NCBI GenBank assembly: GCA_009701115.1
Contig: WLKR01000002.1
Coordinates: 1-22,916, forward strand
DNA: 22,916 nucleotides
From: Actinomycetota bacterium
GTDB lineage: Bacteria; Actinomycetota; Acidimicrobiia; Acidimicrobiales; RAAP-2
Direction: 5' to 3'
The notes beneath the pieces were generated by a model. That model was not told the origin of the DNA. It worked only from the letters and a program-made list of their open reading frames with translations, and searched no databases. A program made the translations under genes and the position numbers. Below, one piece after another: positions 1 through 8,099 of this stretch; the stretch's first letter is position 1; each line of letters opens with the position of its first letter.

Positions 1-1074
1 AGCCAAGAAAATTACACAATCAATCAGACGCCCACGGGTGATTTGCTCGTTGTCGAGAACTTAACGACGACTTTCCATACGGCGCGTGGACCACTACCCG
101 CCGTTGGTGGAGTGAGCTTCCGACTAGGTGCCAATGAAACTCTGGGTGTCGTTGGCGAGTCAGGCTCAGGCAAGACCGTGCTCAGTCGCACCATTATGGG
201 ACTCCAGCCACGAACCAACGTTGAGGTGGGAGGCTCCGTGCTTCTCGATGGTCACCAAATTGTTGGGGCGACAGACGAGGATCTCCGCGACATATGGGGA
301 ACCAAGGTCGCGATGATTTTCCAAGACCCTATGACGTCGCTCAACCCGGTGACCAAGATTGGCAAGCAGATCGGCGAGTCCCTGCAGGTCCGCCTTGGAA
401 TGAACAAGGCCGAGGCCAAGGCGCGGGCGATCGAGCTGCTCACACTCGTTGGCATTCCTTCGCCAGAAGAGCGTTACGAGGCCTACCCGACCCAGCTGTC
501 GGGTGGTATGCGTCAGCGCGTAATGATTGCCATTGCTCTGGCATGCAACCCCACTCTGTTGCTCGCTGACGAACCCACAACGGGTCTCGACGTAACCATC
601 CAGGCCCAGATTCTCAACCTTCTCGACGAGCTACAGCTCAAGATGAAGATGAGCGTCGTCCTCGTTACCCATGACCTTGGTGTCGTAGCCACACGAACCG
701 ACCGCATCATCGTCATGTATGCCGGACGCATTGTTGAAATGGGCACGACCAAAGAAGTCTTCCGCGACCACCGTATGCCGTACACCCGCGCACTTTTGGA
801 GTCGACACCTCGGGTTTCCAACCCCAGTCACACGCGCCTCCAAACCATTCCAGGTCGACCACCAAACCTTCTCAAGCTCACCGAGGGTTGCGCCTTTGCA
901 CCGCGGTGCAGTCGTGCCCTCGAGAAGTGCTCCCAAGTGCGCCCGGATCTGGAGCCAACTGGCACAGACGGCCATTATTTCGCCTGCTGGAACCCCTTGG
1001 ACGCCCAGAGCGCCCCTGTAACAATCGCCACAGGCTCCACTAAAGAATTTGGAGAAGACAATGTCCGAGGCTAA
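1..1074 (+). CDS. dppD: Dipeptide/oligopeptide ABC transporter ATPase, DppD/OppD type (5' end cut by window)
   Basis: One of two ATPase subunits that power import of di- or oligopeptides through a DppBC-type membrane channel; it acts on the cytoplasmic face of the membrane. The frame is open from base 1 with no stop, and the codons before the TTG at 43 (reading [14 protein letters not shown]) look like a normal N-terminal tail, so the true start is probably just outside the window. Counting from the TTG at 43, Walker A GESGSGKT is at residues 38-45, followed by a Q-loop ([11 protein letters not shown]), the signature LSGGMRQR, Walker B ([12 protein letters not shown]) and an H-loop (VTHDLG). 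The C-terminus carries the cysteine-rich segment of oligopeptide ATPases (CAFAPRC...KC...ACW). It overlaps the next ATPase gene by 14 bases. Peptide import is the family norm; other substrates such as nickel or oligosaccharides cannot be excluded. The permease and binding-protein genes are presumably upstream. Confidence 0.9.
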   Translation, partial: SQENYTINQTPTGDLLVVENLTTTFHTARGPLPAVGGVSFRLGANETLGVVGESGSGKTVLSRTIMGLQPRTNVEVGGSVLLDGHQIVGATDEDLRDIWGTKVAMIFQDPMTSLNPVTKIGKQIGESLQVRLGMNKAEAKARAIELLTLVGIPSPEERYEAYPTQLSGGMRQRVMIAIALACNPTLLLADEPTTGLDVTIQAQILNLLDELQLKMKMSVVLVTHDLGVVATRTDRIIVMYAGRIVEMGTTKEVFRDHRMPYTRALLESTPRVSNPSHTRLQTIPGRPPNLLKLTEGCAFAPRCSRALEKCSQVRPDLEPTGTDGHYFACWNPLDAQSAPVTIATGSTKEFGEDNVRG

Positions 1075-2038
1075 TAAAAAAGTCGTTCTGTCTGTTAAGA
1101 ACCTGGAAGTCACGTTCCGCAAGGGTCGCCAGCGCGTCAGTGCTGTCGCCGGCATTTCTTTTGACCTCTACGAGGGTGAGACTCTTGGTCTCGTAGGCGA
1201 ATCTGGTTGCGGAAAATCAACTACTGGTCGCGCCTTAATGCAGATTGTTCCATCAACTGGTGGCCAGATATTCGTCGACGGTGATGAACTCACGAGTCTG
1301 AAGAAGGAAGAAGCCCGTAATCTTCGCCGCAAGATGCAGATGATCTTCCAAGACCCGATTAGTTCGCTCAACCCACGACGACGCGTCAAGGACATTGTTG
1401 CCGAACCACTGGACTGCTGGAAAACTGCAAAAGGTGCCGAGCGCGATGCAATCGTGTCCGACCTTCTCAACCAGGTAGGAATCGACCCGGCCGTCTATGG
1501 CAATCGTTACGCACGCCAATTCTCGGGTGGTCAATGCCAGCGGATTTCAATCGCTCGTTCACTTGCGATGCGTCCCCGACTCTTGATTTGCGATGAAGTC
1601 GTATCAGCACTAGACGTCTCAATTCAGGCGCAGATTCTCAACCTGCTGGAGGACCTGAAAAAGGAGTATGGATTGACCATGCTCTTCATCGCCCACGACC
1701 TAGCGGTTGTGAAGAACATCTCCGACCGGGTGGCCGTTATGTATCTCGGCAAGCTTTGTGAGATTGGCCCTAGCGACACCCTGTATGCCACCCCGGCACA
1801 CCCGTACACCTCTTTCTTGTTGGGCGCAGCCCTAGAGGCCGATCCTGAGATTCAGCAGAATCACGCGACATTGGGTGGTGAGCCACCAAGCCCCCTCAAC
1901 CCACCTAGCGGCTGCCGATTCCGGACTCGCTGCCCCTTCGCTACGGAGAAGTGTGCCGCTGAAGAGCCGCAGTTGCGCGACATTGGGTCCGGCCATCAGG
2001 TTGCCTGCCACTACCCACTCGTTGGTGCGAATCAGTAA
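1061..2038 (+). CDS. dppF: Dipeptide/oligopeptide ABC transporter ATPase, DppF/OppF type
   Basis: Second ATPase of the same importer, expected to pair with the preceding subunit. I chose the ATG at 1061 because GGAGAA lies 1051-1056, a good ribosome-binding distance; a TTG at 1049 would add four residues and destroy that spacing. This gives 325 residues. Walker A GESGCGKST is at residues 47-55, with Q-loop IFQDPISSLNPRR, H-loop FIAHDLAVV and a C-terminal cysteine pattern (GCRFRTRC...KC...ACHYP). The signature reads FSGGQCQRI instead of the usual SGGQRQR, and Walker B reads ICDEVVSALD where most relatives have DEPVSALD. Both changes are outside the catalytic Glu, so I expect an active ATPase. 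The gene ends 8 bases before a strong hairpin terminator. Confidence 0.92.
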   Translation: MSEANKKVVLSVKNLEVTFRKGRQRVSAVAGISFDLYEGETLGLVGESGCGKSTTGRALMQIVPSTGGQIFVDGDELTSLKKEEARNLRRKMQMIFQDPISSLNPRRRVKDIVAEPLDCWKTAKGAERDAIVSDLLNQVGIDPAVYGNRYARQFSGGQCQRISIARSLAMRPRLLICDEVVSALDVSIQAQILNLLEDLKKEYGLTMLFIAHDLAVVKNISDRVAVMYLGKLCEIGPSDTLYATPAHPYTSFLLGAALEADPEIQQNHATLGGEPPSPLNPPSGCRFRTRCPFATEKCAAEEPQLRDIGSGHQVACHYPLVGANQ

Positions 2039-2046
2039 CTAGATAC

Positions 2047-2086
2047 AAAAAAATCCCCCCGACTCTAAGGTCGGGGGGATTTTTCT
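2047..2086. terminator. Bidirectional Rho-independent terminator between dppF and rpsA
   Basis: A perfect 11-bp GC-rich stem, ATCCCCCCGAC (2053-2063) and GTCGGGGGGAT (2070-2080), closes a 6-base loop. It is flanked by an A-run (2047-2052) on one side and a T-run (2081-2084) on the other, so each strand gives a hairpin followed by U residues. It sits between two convergent genes, dppF ending at 2038 and rpsA ending at 2095, and should stop transcription from both sides. Confidence 0.93.
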
Positions 2087-2094
2087 TTGTCGCT

Positions 2095-3462
2095 CTATTC
2101 AGCGGCTGGAGTTTCTTCTGTTGATGCCTCTTCCACAGGTGCAGTCTCAGCGGCACCCTCAACTGCTGGTGCCTCCACTGCGAACTCAGCCCATGCGGCC
2201 TGAGCCTCTGTCTCTGGAGTGAATTCACCGTAGTTGATACCGCCGATGTAGTTACCTTCAGCGTCGTAGGCGTGTGAACCGAAGGCTTCACGGTATTCCT
2301 CTGAGACTTCCCCACCGTCGGCTGCGCCCTTGATGGACAGACTGATGCGGCGACGCTGGGTGTCCAGCTCGATGATCTTGACCCACAACTCTTCACCGAC
2401 AGCAACGACTTGGTCCGGAGACTCAACGTGGTGCGCTGCGATTTCTGAGATGTGTACGAGACCTTCAATACCCTCGCCCACCTGGACAAACACACCAAAC
2501 GGAACGAGCTTGGTGATACGGCCATAAACCAACTGATTGACAGCGTGGCCGTCGGCAAAGACCTGCCAGGGGTCGCTCTGCGTCTTACGGAGGGACAGGC
2601 TGATGCGTTCCTTGGAGTAGTCGACTTCCATGACCTCAACCTCAACCTCGTCACCAACCGCCACAACCTGGCTGGGGTGCTCGATGTGGTTCCAGCTGAG
2701 CTCGGAAACGTGGATAAGTCCGTCCATACCACCAAGGTCCACGAATGCACCGAAGTTGACCACGGATGAAATGTGGCCACGGCGGCGCTCACCGGGCTTG
2801 AGATTGGTGAGGAAGTCGCCACGCTGTTCCTTCTGGCTCTCTTCGAGCCAGGCACGGCGTGAAAGCACCACGTTGTTACGGTTGCGGTCGAGTTCAATGA
2901 TCCGCGCCTCAACGGTCTTGCCGATGTAGGGCTGGAGATCACGAACACGACGTTGCTCTACGAGCGATGCGGGGAGGAAGCCTCGAAGACCGATGTCTAC
3001 GATCAGACCACCCTTAACAACCTCAATAACGAGGCCGGAAACGACCTGGTTACGGTTCTTGAGATCTTCAATGTTGGCCCAAGCCTTCTCGTACTGAGCG
3101 CGCTTCTTGGACAGGACCAGACGGCCTTCCTTGTCTTCCTTTTGGAGGACGAGAGCTTCGATTTCTTCACCAATTGAGACAATCTCAGAGGGATTGACAT
3201 CGTTACGGATGGAGAGTTCGCGGGAAGGGATTACACCTTCGGACTTAAAGCCAATGTCGAGGAGCACTTCATCGCGGTCAATTTTGACCACAATGCCTTT
3301 TACAAGGTCACCATCTTCGAATTCCAGAATGGTGTCGCCTACAACAGTGGCTAGATCAGTTCCAACCATGTTGTCTTCAGTGACAACCCGGGGAACGTAG
3401 TTACCTTCGGAATCGAAGGTTCCCATTGGGACCTTCGAAAGAAGGCCGGAAATTTCAGTCAT
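2095..3462 (-). CDS. rpsA: 30S ribosomal protein S1
   Basis: RNA-binding ribosomal protein that helps recruit mRNA to the 30S subunit. The 455-residue product has four S1 repeats at about residues 48-120, 138-203, 224-293 and 309-377, each with the typical G-x-V-x-G-x-F/L-V-D pattern (for example VVNFGAFVDLGGMDGLIHVSELSW in the third, of which only the core is diagnostic). The tail from about 400 is rich in Ala and Glu. Four repeats and about 450-490 residues are typical for actinobacterial S1, against six in E. coli. The start ATG at 3462 has an AAGGA ribosome-binding sequence 6 bases upstream. It follows polA in the same direction after a 97-base gap containing an inverted repeat, the same polA-rpsA order as in mycobacteria. 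Confidence 0.96.
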   Translation of the reverse strand: MTEISGLLSKVPMGTFDSEGNYVPRVVTEDNMVGTDLATVVGDTILEFEDGDLVKGIVVKIDRDEVLLDIGFKSEGVIPSRELSIRNDVNPSEIVSIGEEIEALVLQKEDKEGRLVLSKKRAQYEKAWANIEDLKNRNQVVSGLVIEVVKGGLIVDIGLRGFLPASLVEQRRVRDLQPYIGKTVEARIIELDRNRNNVVLSRRAWLEESQKEQRGDFLTNLKPGERRRGHISSVVNFGAFVDLGGMDGLIHVSELSWNHIEHPSQVVAVGDEVEVEVMEVDYSKERISLSLRKTQSDPWQVFADGHAVNQLVYGRITKLVPFGVFVQVGEGIEGLVHISEIAAHHVESPDQVVAVGEELWVKIIELDTQRRRISLSIKGAADGGEVSEEYREAFGSHAYDAEGNYIGGINYGEFTPETEAQAAWAEFAVEAPAVEGAAETAPVEEASTEETPAAE

Positions 3463-3509
3463 TACAATCCTTACAGCTTGGCCACACCGGGGCCGTCTCG
3501 GCTACAGAG

Positions 3510-3532
3510 CTGAACTACCGGCGTTAGTTCAG
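3510..3532. repeat. Inverted repeat in the polA-rpsA intergenic region
   Basis: CTGAACTA (3510-3517) and TAGTTCAG (3525-3532) form a perfect 8-bp inverted repeat around a 7-base spacer, 48 bases upstream of the rpsA start codon. On the coding strand it is not followed by a T-run, so it is not a standard terminator. Nearer the gene, 3480-3494 holds a weaker GGCC...GGCC repeat. The element could be an operator, a leader hairpin acting on rpsA mRNA, or a partial stop for polA transcripts. Role is inference; the repeat itself is plain in the sequence. Confidence 0.55.
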
Positions 3533-3560
3533 AAGTGCCAGCCTACCAGCGGTTTCGGGT

Positions 3561-6173
3561 CTATTTAGCCGTGGACCAGTTAGTGCCCCAGTTGAGAGAT
3601 ATCTCCAGTGGAACCGACAGGCTGGCTGCTCCGGTCAAAGCCGAGCGGACAATCTCGGTCACGGCCGAGTGCTCGGATTCGGGCGATTCGACAACGACTT
3701 CATCGTGAACCTGAAGAACTAGCCTCGACATCAATCCTGCGGACGAAAGACCCTGATCAAGGCGTACAAGGGCGTATTTAAAGATGTCAGCAGCCAGACC
3801 TTGAATACCGGCATTCATAGCCTGGCGCTCTGCGGCGGCCTTTTGTGGGCCCACGGCCGTCGCAAGATCGGGGAACGGTCGAATCCGACCGAATTCAGTC
3901 CGTGAGAATCCCTGGGCACGCACTTCGCGAACCGCACGCTCCGTATAGGCCTTCAGGCTCGGGAAGCCTTCGAAATACTGATTCATGATGGCCTTGGCGT
4001 CCCCCACCGAAATCCCGAGCCGCTGTGAGAGCCCAAAAGCCTCCATGCCGTAGGCCAGTCCATAGGAGACAGCCTTAGCCTGCTCACGTTGGTCCTTCGT
4101 AACGTCTCCTAAGTCGGTGTCAAAGACGACTGCCGCGATGGCTGTGTGTACGTCCTGGGCGCTCTCAAACGCCTCCAGAAGCCCTGGATCCTGTGAGAGG
4201 TGGGCCAGAATACGCAACTCGATCTGGTTGTAGTCAGCCACCAGGAATGTCCATCCCTCTCGCGGGACGAACGCGGTGCGCAACCGACGACCCTCTTCGC
4301 TGCGAACGGGGATGTTATGGAGATTGGGGGCTTCCGACGAAAGGCGCCCCGTACGGGCCACCGTTTGATGGAACGTCGCGTGGATTCGTTCATCGACGGC
4401 CACTGTGGCGATAAGTGGAGCGCCGTACGTACCGCGCAGTTTGTCCAGTTCGCGAAACCGCAAGATCTCCGGGACGATGGCGTGTTCGTCAATAATGGCT
4501 TCGAGACTCGTGGCATCAGTCGAGAAACCAGATTTAATCTTTTTTGTCGGAGTTAGTCCGAGCTCCTCGAACAGTACGGTTTGTAGTTGCGCCGGGGAGT
4601 TCACCTTGAACTCATGTCCCGCGATCTCTTGGATCTTGGCGTCCAGTCGAACAACTTCATGCCCAAAACCCTCCGCAATAGAAACGAGCAGATTGCGATC
4701 GACGCGTATGCCGAGAACCTCCATGCGGGCGAGCACGGCGACGAGGGGCAACTCGATATCGAAATACACCCGACCAAGTTGATTCTCTTCAATAGCTGCT
4801 TGCATCACTTCGTTGAGCTGAATGCTGTGCGCTAAACGTGTGGCGAGAATCTCATCGGTACTTTCAGCGTCGAAGAGCGAGACGGGGGCGTTCGAAACCA
4901 CAACGCCGAGGTGCTGGGTCAGAAGTGCTTCGAGGGTGTAGGCCCCCGAGGCCGAATCGATGAGATAGCCGGCAATGGTGGTATCCCAGAGTGGGGCGCC
5001 CAGATCAACGTCCATCTCCCCCAGGGTCCGATACAAACCCTTTAAATCGTGGCCACCGAGTCTGACGCCGGCCAGTGTGGGGGCAACGGCGGCCAGGTCG
5101 CCAATGAATACTGACGCCAAACCTCTGTCGGTAACGGCGATTCGAGTCCCGGCCCAGGCCACAATCGCACCGGCTTCAAAGTCGAGCTTGGCGATAGATG
5201 AGACGACTTCTAGTGGCTTCACCTCTACAGTCGAGACATTGACCGTTGGCTCCTCAAAGCCCCCAGGTTGTCCGAGAAGACCTTCATTGATGATGCGGTC
5301 ATAACGCGACTTCATCGCGTTCATCTCAAATCGCTCAAAGAAGGCGTTTATTGCCGCACGATCCCAATCTCCCAGGTGGAACCTTTCGGGCTGCACATCA
5401 ATCGGAACACTACGAACTAGGCGCATCACTTCTAAATTTGAGCGGGCCAAAAGTTCGTTGTTCTCCATATTCTCCCGAAGCTTGGGAGTCATGGTGCTCG
5501 TTGCTGCAAAAATCGCATCAAAGTCTGGATGTTCGGCGAGGAGCTTGGCGGCCGTCTTCTCGCCAACACCCGGGACCCCTGGCAAATTATCTGAGGGATC
5601 TCCTCGTAGGGCCGCAAGCATCGGATATCTCGCTGGCTCCACGCCACAGCGAGCGAATATCCCGGCTTCGTCATAGAGGTCGTAGTCCGACACGCCTCGC
5701 TTGTTATAGAGAACGCGAATATACGGATCCTCCACTAACTGGAATGAATCACGATCACCGGTCACAACCACTGTTGGAATGCCATTGTCACGGCCCCACG
5801 TCGCCAACGTGGCCAGAACGTCGTCAGCCTCGAAGCCAGGAACCCCAATCACGGGAATCCCGAGTACCTCGCAGAAATTGCGGATCAGATCAAACTGATG
5901 GTCGAGCTCTTCGGGCGTTTCCGCCCGACCCCCTTTGTAGTCAACGGCCATCTCGTCACGGAACGTGCCACCGGGGAGATCAAAAGCCACCACCAGGGCT
6001 CTAGGTGTCTGTGACTTAATCAACGTATTCAACATTGATGCGAATCCGTGCAGGGCGTTTGTTACTAAACCCTCCGATGTTGCGATGTCAGTAGAAAGTG
6101 CGTAAAACGCTCGGAACGCGAGCGACATGCCGTCCAGTAGCAAGAGTGGACGCTCATCCTCCTGCTTACTCAA
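3561..6173 (-). CDS. polA: DNA polymerase I
   Basis: Repair and Okazaki-fragment polymerase of 870 residues. Residues 1-290 form the 5'-3' nuclease domain, with acidic metal ligands around FEADDV (114-119) and TGDRD (138-142) and the helix-hairpin-helix GDPSDNLPGVPGVGEKTA (191-208). Residues 300-470 correspond to the 3'-5' exonuclease fold but lack the Asp-x-Glu of exo I and the exo III Asp, so proofreading is probably lost, as known for mycobacterial and Thermus enzymes. The polymerase domain has motif A DYNQIELR (Asp647; Ser is commoner than Asn in this position), motif B with Arg696, Lys700 and Tyr704, and motif C VHDE (823-825 for HDE). The start is a TTG at 6173, overlapping the upstream regulator gene by 8 bases; the next ATG would remove the first beta strand. 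Confidence 0.97.
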   Translation of the reverse strand: MSKQEDERPLLLLDGMSLAFRAFYALSTDIATSEGLVTNALHGFASMLNTLIKSQTPRALVVAFDLPGGTFRDEMAVDYKGGRAETPEELDHQFDLIRNFCEVLGIPVIGVPGFEADDVLATLATWGRDNGIPTVVVTGDRDSFQLVEDPYIRVLYNKRGVSDYDLYDEAGIFARCGVEPARYPMLAALRGDPSDNLPGVPGVGEKTAAKLLAEHPDFDAIFAATSTMTPKLRENMENNELLARSNLEVMRLVRSVPIDVQPERFHLGDWDRAAINAFFERFEMNAMKSRYDRIINEGLLGQPGGFEEPTVNVSTVEVKPLEVVSSIAKLDFEAGAIVAWAGTRIAVTDRGLASVFIGDLAAVAPTLAGVRLGGHDLKGLYRTLGEMDVDLGAPLWDTTIAGYLIDSASGAYTLEALLTQHLGVVVSNAPVSLFDAESTDEILATRLAHSIQLNEVMQAAIEENQLGRVYFDIELPLVAVLARMEVLGIRVDRNLLVSIAEGFGHEVVRLDAKIQEIAGHEFKVNSPAQLQTVLFEELGLTPTKKIKSGFSTDATSLEAIIDEHAIVPEILRFRELDKLRGTYGAPLIATVAVDERIHATFHQTVARTGRLSSEAPNLHNIPVRSEEGRRLRTAFVPREGWTFLVADYNQIELRILAHLSQDPGLLEAFESAQDVHTAIAAVVFDTDLGDVTKDQREQAKAVSYGLAYGMEAFGLSQRLGISVGDAKAIMNQYFEGFPSLKAYTERAVREVRAQGFSRTEFGRIRPFPDLATAVGPQKAAAERQAMNAGIQGLAADIFKYALVRLDQGLSSAGLMSRLVLQVHDEVVVESPESEHSAVTEIVRSALTGAASLSVPLEISLNWGTNWSTAK

Positions 6174-6738
6174 CGTGGGAGCCCGCGATGATCTCTTGGG
6201 CTACGTCACGCATGCGCCGTCGAGACTTCATGGCCGACTGCTGAATGAGTTCAAACGCTTCGCTCTCGGCTAAGCCTTTAACCGCCATGAGGTGCTCTTT
6301 AGCCTGTTGCACCATTTCTCGAGTTTCAATCTTGTCGTCAACCACTGGAGACTCGGGTGACTCGACATTCAGTGGTTCAGGCTTGTTCAAAATGGAAGCC
6401 AACTTTGGGAGCAACTCCGCGCTCCGGAAGGGCTTCACGAGGTAGGCCGACACACCGGCGTCCCGTGCCTTCTCGATTAACTCACGCTGGGAGAATGCAG
6501 TCAACAAAACTACGGTCGTGGGCAATGACTCCACGAGACGGGCCACCTCGATACCGTCCAGACCTGGCATCTTGACGTCCAACAGAGCTAGGTCTGGGAG
6601 GAGGTCTCGAATCATCTCGGCCGCGTCGTCACCGCGTGCTGCCTCGCCGACTACGTCATAGCCGGCCGACTCCAAGATCTCTTTCAAATCCAAGCGAATA
6701 ATCGATTCATCATCAGCAATAACAACACGTGTACTCAT
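6166..6738 (-). CDS. pdtaR: ANTAR-domain response regulator, PdtaR-like
   Basis: Two-component regulator expected to act on RNA as a transcription antiterminator. Residues 1-120 are a CheY-like receiver with the acidic pair Asp10/Glu11, phosphoacceptor Asp54 (LLDVKMPG), Thr80 and Lys102 (VKPF). Residues 135-188 are an ANTAR domain (VQQAKEHLM...EAFELIQQSAMKSRR..DVA), the three-helix fold that binds paired hexaloop RNA hairpins. In mycobacteria the orthologue pairs with the histidine kinase PdtaS; no kinase gene is in this window. I chose ATG 6738 because AAGGTGG lies 7 bases upstream; an ATG 7 codons earlier lacks support. That start overlaps the stop of the upstream 98-residue gene as ATGA, implying translational coupling. 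The gene lies one gene from rpsA, via polA, close to the mycobacterial arrangement. Confidence 0.93.
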   Translation of the reverse strand: MSTRVVIADDESIIRLDLKEILESAGYDVVGEAARGDDAAEMIRDLLPDLALLDVKMPGLDGIEVARLVESLPTTVVLLTAFSQRELIEKARDAGVSAYLVKPFRSAELLPKLASILNKPEPLNVESPESPVVDDKIETREMVQQAKEHLMAVKGLAESEAFELIQQSAMKSRRRMRDVAQEIIAGSHVE

Positions 6739-7031
6739 GACACCACCTTGGGTTCCCATTCGATCATCAAGTTTTCCAACAATTTCTCCAACTGCTGCTT
6801 ACGGCCTCGCTGCTCCGCAATAGCTGCTTTGGCTATATCGCATTGTCGTTCAATGCCAGAAAGGTCGGCGGTGGCTTGAGGAGTCTCGCTCACTAGAGCA
6901 CGGACATGGAGATCCTCGCGCATCTCCTCCCAGACGGTCAACTGCTCAACGAGAGTTCTAATCTGCTCATCGGTAGCGATTATGTCCCGAGTGGCCTCTT
7001 CAACCTGTTTGGCGACGCGCACCTGCTTCAT
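6735..7031 (-). CDS. Small coiled-coil-like protein coupled to the ANTAR regulator, unknown function
   Basis: I do not recognise this family. The 98-residue product is soluble, highly charged and mostly helical by eye. Two stretches, about residues 5-45 and 58-90, show heptad-like hydrophobic spacing consistent with a helical hairpin or dimeric coiled coil. They are joined by LHVRALVSETPQATADL, which looks like a conserved linker. There is no signal peptide or membrane segment. Its TGA overlaps the ATG of the response regulator (ATGA), and it begins 15 bases after the menC stop, so it lies in the menC-polA operon. No clear ribosome-binding site precedes its ATG. Tight coupling suggests co-production with the regulator, perhaps as a binding partner; that is inference only. 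Confidence 0.75.
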   Translation of the reverse strand: MKQVRVAKQVEEATRDIIATDEQIRTLVEQLTVWEEMREDLHVRALVSETPQATADLSGIERQCDIAKAAIAEQRGRKQQLEKLLENLMIEWEPKVVS

Positions 7032-7046
7032 GGGGCAATTCTACGC

Positions 7047-8060
7047 TCACGAGCCGCCATAAACACCGACCACCGACCACTCGTTTGCCAGTACGGCGTT
7101 GCGCACCTTCTCAAAATCAAGAGGCGTTACAACTCGACCATCCAAGAGGATGTCACTCGGGCCAAGGTGGAACTGGTCCACGAGTTCGGCGTTGGCAAAA
7201 CGGCCCAAGGCCGTCTCGAAAAACCCCCCTATGTATGGCTGCAGACCGTGTTCCAGCGCTTGTTCAATCATCGTGCGCGCGATCGAGCGACCACCCACCC
7301 TGGCTGGCTTAACACAAACCACTGACGCTGCTGTGTAGCGCACCACATTTCGGATGTCCTGCATCGAACGTATGGACTCGTCGAGGGATAGTCGAACACC
7401 GGAATCTTGTAGCTCATAGTGGGCGGTGTAATCCCCCACCTTGCCAATCTGTTCAACAAACGAAACTGGAGCGTGCACCGAAGCCAGCGCCACGTGCTCA
7501 AGAACCTGATCGATAGTGGGGCAACTCGCGTTGTAGTCGAGCACCACGGGACAAGTCAACCCCTGAATCGCCTCGAAGGCCCCTGAGTCAACAAACGGGC
7601 TGACTTTCAGGCGCACCAACGAAACGGAGCTTGTGACCGCGGGAATATACGGAACACCGATGAGGGAGCCAGTGGCGATGCCACTCGAAACCGATGACTC
7701 AACATTGTTTTGCTGGCGAACCTCGCCGTCATACAAGGCCCCTTCAATCAACGCCGCCGAAGCGCGACTGACCGCATCGTTACCAAAGAGCGCCGGAATC
7801 TGAGCCCAGAACGGGTGGTGGGCATTTCGAGCGCGCACGCTAAGGAATCGAGGAATTGCGATGCGTTCGAGATGTTCAAGCACCTCGGCCAGCGCCGCGT
7901 CACCATTGATACTCTGCATTTGAGGCGATATCTCGGCGACGCCAACAAAGTCACCGTCAGAAAGCGCCAACGCAATGCTTGTCCGAGATTCATGGGTCTC
8001 GACACCCGAAGGAATACTCTGAGGCAATTTCCGCTCAAAAACTGACAACTGTGCCTTCAC
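7047..8060 (-). CDS. menC: o-Succinylbenzoate synthase
   Basis: Dehydrates SHCHC to o-succinylbenzoate in menaquinone synthesis. The 337-residue enolase-superfamily product shows the family barrel residues: Arg150-Leu-Lys152 (the second Lys of the usual K-x-K is kept, the first is Arg), metal ligands Asp175 (LDYNAS), Glu203 (FVEQ) and Asp227 (LSLDES), and Lys251 (VCVKPARVGG). I chose GTG 8060: AAGGTGG lies 6 bases upstream. The frame stays open to 8219, but that extension is the antisense translation of tRNA-Leu. The enzyme fits with menG and menF in the same window. OSBS sequences are close to N-acylamino acid racemases and dipeptide epimerases, but this context favours MenC. It leads the menC-orf98-pdtaR-polA gene string. 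Confidence 0.87.
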   Translation of the reverse strand: MKAQLSVFERKLPQSIPSGVETHESRTSIALALSDGDFVGVAEISPQMQSINGDAALAEVLEHLERIAIPRFLSVRARNAHHPFWAQIPALFGNDAVSRASAALIEGALYDGEVRQQNNVESSVSSGIATGSLIGVPYIPAVTSSVSLVRLKVSPFVDSGAFEAIQGLTCPVVLDYNASCPTIDQVLEHVALASVHAPVSFVEQIGKVGDYTAHYELQDSGVRLSLDESIRSMQDIRNVVRYTAASVVCVKPARVGGRSIARTMIEQALEHGLQPYIGGFFETALGRFANAELVDQFHLGPSDILLDGRVVTPLDFEKVRNAVLANEWSVVGVYGGS

Positions 8061-8080
8061 AAACAGCCACCTTAGAACGA

Positions 8081-8090
8081 ATGCTAACTT
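8081..8090. promoter_or_regulatory. Overlapping divergent -10 boxes for menC and tRNA-Leu
   Basis: The 39 bases between the menC start and tRNA-Leu hold two TANNNT hexamers that share two bases: TAACTT (8085-8090) on the plus strand, 9 bases before the tRNA 5' end, and TAGCAT (complement of 8081-8086) on the minus strand, 20 bases before the menC GTG. Convincing -35 boxes are not visible for either. If both are used, RNA polymerase could not occupy both at once. Confidence 0.45.
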
Positions 8091-8099
8091 TGTGTTCCT

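Noticed and set aside
631..1155. 174-residue minus-strand frame across the two ABC genes
   Set aside because: Antisense to conserved ATPase motifs and no family features.
1941..2948. 335-residue frame opposite rpsA
   Set aside because: Low-complexity Ser/Arg/Pro-rich translation out of frame with clear rpsA on the same strand; codon-bias shadow.
5351..6004. 217-residue plus-strand frame inside polA
   Set aside because: Antisense to the conserved nuclease domain of polA, with Arg/Pro/Ser-rich composition and no recognisable motif.
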